Below are positions 63,009 to 64,000 of a stretch of DNA of 64,000 nt, piece by piece. The position numbers were made by a program, and so were the translations under genes. A model generated the notes under the pieces. It searched no databases. It saw nothing but the letters and a program-made list of their open reading frames with translations, and was not told the origin of the DNA. Within the stretch, counting starts at the first letter, position 1, and the number at the start of each line of letters is the position of its first letter. Source of the stretch: Pantoea alfalfae (GTDB lineage: Bacteria > Pseudomonadota > Gammaproteobacteria > Enterobacterales > Enterobacteriaceae); NCBI RefSeq assembly GCF_019880205.1, contig NZ_CP082292.1, positions 3,410,001-3,474,000 on the forward strand, in the 5' to 3' direction.

Positions 63009-64000
63009 TCAATGCGTATGGTCATGATGCAGCTTGTTTTCGACCTTATCCTTCACTTCGCCAGCTTTATCCTTCACTTTCTCAGTCAGGCTCTCTTTGT
63101 GGTCATGGTTGTGCGCGCCGGGTGACTGTGTCGCTGCACCCGCTGCAGCAGGTTTTACCCCTGCTGTCGTACCCGGAAGCTCGCTCTCCAGACCACCGCG
63201 TGCATGGTCGATCTCCACTTCCTGACGACGCACCGTGTCGTTAATCGTCTCGGTACGATCGCTGCCGTCGGTACGCACCACCACTTCTTCTTTCACGTGG
63301 GTCGTTTTGTTGATTACCGGCTGCTCATGCGTCTCAGCGACTTCGACGGTTTTCTCGGACCAGTCCACTTCACCGGCCAGCGCGGGTTCATTCACCGAGC
63401 GGCGGAAGATGTCAGCATGCTGCTCATGCAGCGAGATATCTTCAGAGACGGTATCGGTCACGGTATAGCGTCGTACGCGGGTGGAGCCTTCGCTCACCAG
63501 ACGTTTACCCACTTCCACCTGCTCTTCGGCCAGACGCAGAATGTCAGCTTCGCTCTCATCACCGGTCAGCGAGGTGCGTAGCGGCTCAGCCGGGCGGTCG
63601 TTGGTCTCACCGGCAAACTGCTTGCCTGCGGTCGGGTTAATGCCCGGTGCGGTGGTGCCGTTCCCGACTGAGCTTTGCATACGTGACGGCACATCTACCG
63701 AGTCATGAGAATGGAGAATCGTCATGGCGCGGGCCAGCTTCTCCTCCTCAGTACGGATGGTCAGCACGACGCCGCCCTTGTCCATTGCTCGGGTATACAC
63801 ATCCGCCTCATCTTTATCGACGTCGTGCCCAAACAGACGCTGCCACAGGCTCGGATGGCGGACAGACTGCCCTTCCTGCTGCAAACGTTCTCCACTGATA
63901 AGACTGATGTCCCGATCAGAAAAGCCTGCTTTCACGAGATTTCTTTTCGCGGCCTCTGCCTGAATTGCAGAATCGAACAGTGTTACGATTTTTTCCTGTG
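63009..64000 (-). CDS. YsnF/AvaK (DUF2382) domain stress protein, truncated by window edge
   Basis: At least 330 residues; the reading frame continues past the right edge (EKIVTLFDSAIQAEAAKRNL upstream of the first internal Met). The N-terminal part is a ferredoxin-like PRC/GSM-type domain. The centre has the DUF2382 core LAEEQVEVGKRLVSEGSTRV, HADIFRRSVNEPALAGEVDWSEKTVEVAETHEQPVINKTTHVKEEV. The C-terminus is a low-complexity tail with a CsbD-like helix (TEKVKDKAGEVKDKVENKL) and a His-rich end HHDHTH. It is probably a stress- or desiccation-related protein of unknown mechanism. Confidence 0.82.
   Translation of the reverse strand, partial: QEKIVTLFDSAIQAEAAKRNLVKAGFSDRDISLISGERLQQEGQSVRHPSLWQRLFGHDVDKDEADVYTRAMDKGGVVLTIRTEEEKLARAMTILHSHDSVDVPSRMQSSVGNGTTAPGINPTAGKQFAGETNDRPAEPLRTSLTGDESEADILRLAEEQVEVGKRLVSEGSTRVRRYTVTDTVSEDISLHEQHADIFRRSVNEPALAGEVDWSEKTVEVAETHEQPVINKTTHVKEEVVVRTDGSDRTETINDTVRRQEVEIDHARGGLESELPGTTAGVKPAAAGAATQSPGAHNHDHKESLTEKVKDKAGEVKDKVENKLHHDHTH

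Overview
The window reads as chromosome of an Erwiniaceae-type gammaproteobacterium (Pantoea/Erwinia-like; genus inferred, not proven). The backbone is GC-rich and carries enterobacterial genes: opgB, yecA, cdh, rtcB/rtcR and the tRNA-Leu(CAA) gene leuX. A giant Ig-repeat adhesin locus and a low-GC defence island beside leuX interrupt this backbone.

Left part (1-19 kb): metabolic and regulatory genes. These are a partial LacI regulator, an MHS-type MFS symporter, a histidine phosphatase, a YncE-like beta-propeller, a DXD-type glycosyltransferase, a LysR regulator divergent from a tautomerase, opgB (periplasmic glucan phosphoglycerol transferase), a coiled-coil protein made of 14-residue repeats, and a GNAT divergent from a MocR-type regulator. 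A LacI repressor is divergent from a four-gene amino-acid ABC transporter/FAD oxidoreductase operon; twin identical palindromes lie in its control region. An RcnB-like periplasmic protein, a decayed serine-hydrolase gene and yecA follow.

Adhesin locus (19-36 kb): 1.17 kb of AT-rich DNA precedes a 3634-residue BapA/LapA-type adhesin. It has 15 nearly identical 96-residue Ig-like repeats, five diverged ones, and a C-terminal part built from a module present four times. A complete type I secretion system follows: TolC-like outer membrane protein, LssB-type ABC exporter and HlyD-type adaptor.

Defence island (about 37-55 kb): orphan CdiI-like immunity gene, the SymE/SymR type I toxin-antitoxin, a relic antitoxin gene, dndBCDE (DNA phosphorothioation) and, converging on it, dptFGH (phosphorothioation-dependent restriction). 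Two extra, very AT-rich genes trail dptH: a ParB-like protein and a putative nuclease. This pair is the best candidate for something undescribed. The island ends at leuX. I see no integrase, no dndA and no att repeat.

Right part (55-64 kb): a DUF1176 protein, a small membrane protein, a sigma54-controlled RNA repair operon (rtcB, an RlaP-like nucleotidyltransferase and an unknown helical protein) divergent from rtcR with its CARF domain, and a partial YsnF/AvaK-type (DUF2382) stress protein running off the right edge.
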